Both the position numbers and the translations under genes were made by a program. Under the pieces are notes generated by a model that saw nothing but the letters and a program-made list of their open reading frames with translations, was not told where the DNA came from and did not search any database. A stretch of DNA of 64,000 nt from DQWO01 sp964478545 (GTDB taxonomy: Bacteria; Desulfobacterota; Anaeroferrophillalia; Anaeroferrophillales; Anaeroferrophillaceae): NCBI GenBank assembly GCA_964478545.1, contig CAYZIS010000002.1, positions 105,541 through 169,540 of the forward strand, read 5' to 3'. Positions 63,337 to 64,000 of the stretch are shown one piece after another (the stretch's first letter is position 1; each line of letters opens with the position of its first letter).

Positions 63337-63780
63337 TTGAATTCCTCCTTGAATATTCAAATTGTCCGACAGCCGGGGGCGCAATTACCTCGGTATATGA
63401 CTGAACATGCTGCCGGGATGGATATCCATGCTGTGGTAGAGGAAACTATCATCATAAAACCTGGTGAAAGAGTTTTGCTGGGGACCGGAATTTCGGTTGC
63501 TATTCCTCCAGGGTATGAAGCGCAGATTCGCCCTCGAAGCGGTCTGGCAATCAGGAGCGGGATTACGTTGTTGAACAGCCCGGGAACTATTGATGCTGAT
63601 TATCGGGGCGAAATCAAGATTATCATGATTAATCATGGCAGGGATGATTTTATCGTCAAATCCGGTGACAGGTTGGCACAAATAATTATTGCTCCGGTTG
63701 TCCGTTGCGTTTGGAAAGAAAAGCAGAAATTGGATGAAAGTCAACGTGGTTCCGGTGGGTTTGGTCATACAGGAAAATAA
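63337..63780 (+). CDS. dut: deoxyuridine triphosphatase
   Basis: 147 residues. It hydrolyses dUTP to dUMP, keeping uracil out of DNA. Motifs: AAGMDIHAV (1), PRSGLAIRSG (2), LNSPGTIDADYRGEI (3), SGDRLAQIII (4), and the C-terminal RGSGGFGHTGK (5). The start is TTG 63337 after AAGGAG. Thirty-five bases after the ClC gene. Confidence 0.95.
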   Translation: MNSSLNIQIVRQPGAQLPRYMTEHAAGMDIHAVVEETIIIKPGERVLLGTGISVAIPPGYEAQIRPRSGLAIRSGITLLNSPGTIDADYRGEIKIIMINHGRDDFIVKSGDRLAQIIIAPVVRCVWKEKQKLDESQRGSGGFGHTGK

Positions 63781-63834
63781 ATCAATAACCCAAGTTTTTG
63801 AATTGTAAAGAATCGGCTGGAAAAAATTTACCAA

Positions 63835-64000
63835 GGATGTTCCGGCATGGCTCTCGCTCATTCTCGCTGCACATCGTGTGCAGCTCCGAGGTGCCCGCCG
63901 CGAATCACCATCGTGGTGATTCGTTCGGCGATCAATGCCGCGCCGTGCCTGTCGCCGTGCCTGCCGGCAGGCTGGGCAGACACGGCTATGAGCCAAGCCC
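63835..64000 (+). mobile_element. MITE-like element A, copy 2 (runs to the window edge)
   Basis: Begins ggatgttccggcatggctc like the copy at 8253 and reaches gagccaagccc at 63990-64000. Hairpins gctgcac/gtgcagc and gaatcacc/ggtgattc lie inside, plus a G+C-rich insert (about 63930-63985) absent from copy 1. The right end may continue beyond the window. Confidence 0.6.

Overview
The window reads as a chromosome segment of an anaerobic, diderm, Gram-negative bacterium, most likely a member of the Desulfobacterota (former Deltaproteobacteria). The outer membrane is shown by LpxC, TamA/TamB, three TonB-dependent receptors and a TonB/ExbB/ExbD system. The anaerobic lifestyle is suggested by rubrerythrin, a 2-hydroxyacyl-CoA dehydratase-type activase, cobalamin salvage genes, a persulfide dioxygenase-like protein and a selenocysteine-containing HesB-like protein. 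Phylum is inference from gene families; there is no rRNA or tRNA gene in the window.

Layout. 0-5.3 kb: the end of a clpB-like gene, two secreted DUF3857/transglutaminase-like proteins (one with a degenerate active site), a small HesB-like selenoprotein read through an in-frame TGA, and a conserved small protein. 5.5-11.2 kb: cysteine synthase, gatA, gatB and lpxC, with repeat elements in the gaps and no gatC. 11.3-23.5 kb: a metallo-beta-lactamase/rhodanese protein, umuD, a six-gene minus-strand signalling block (GGDEF and HD-GYP proteins, response regulators, histidine kinase, YfiR, TonB receptor), then umuC. 23.6-29.2 kb: tamA-tamB, G+C richer in the lines I counted. 29.3-32.7 kb: an ADP-forming acyl-CoA synthetase/GNAT fusion translationally coupled to an HgdC-type activase. 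32.8-35.7 kb: accessory secreted and small proteins.

36-40.7 kb is a vitamin B12 locus: a cobalamin riboswitch with its terminator, a BtuF-CbiZ fusion, a repeat element and a BtuB-like receptor. 40.7-44.4 kb holds a small unknown protein, rubrerythrin, glycerate 2-kinase, a truncated hybrid kinase and a DUF1847 protein. 44.4-55.4 kb is one long co-directional uptake locus: a structured leader, TonB receptor, substrate-binding protein, FecCD permease, ATPase, then a complete second-type TonB energising system (DUF3450, long ExbB/TtpC-like, ExbB, ExbD, TonB, TPR protein). It is followed by two decayed genes (55.5-57.1 kb). 57.2-63.8 kb: two membrane proteins, moeA, miaA, a ClC-CBS-TrkA_C transporter and dut.

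Working together: the B12 locus lacks its own BtuCD, so the FecCD/ATPase pair at 48-50 kb could in principle serve more than one binding protein. The TonB system at 50-55 kb probably energises the neighbouring receptor and perhaps the other two. Two MITE-like repeat families and a short hairpin family are scattered between the genes. No insertion sequence, CRISPR array or prophage was seen.
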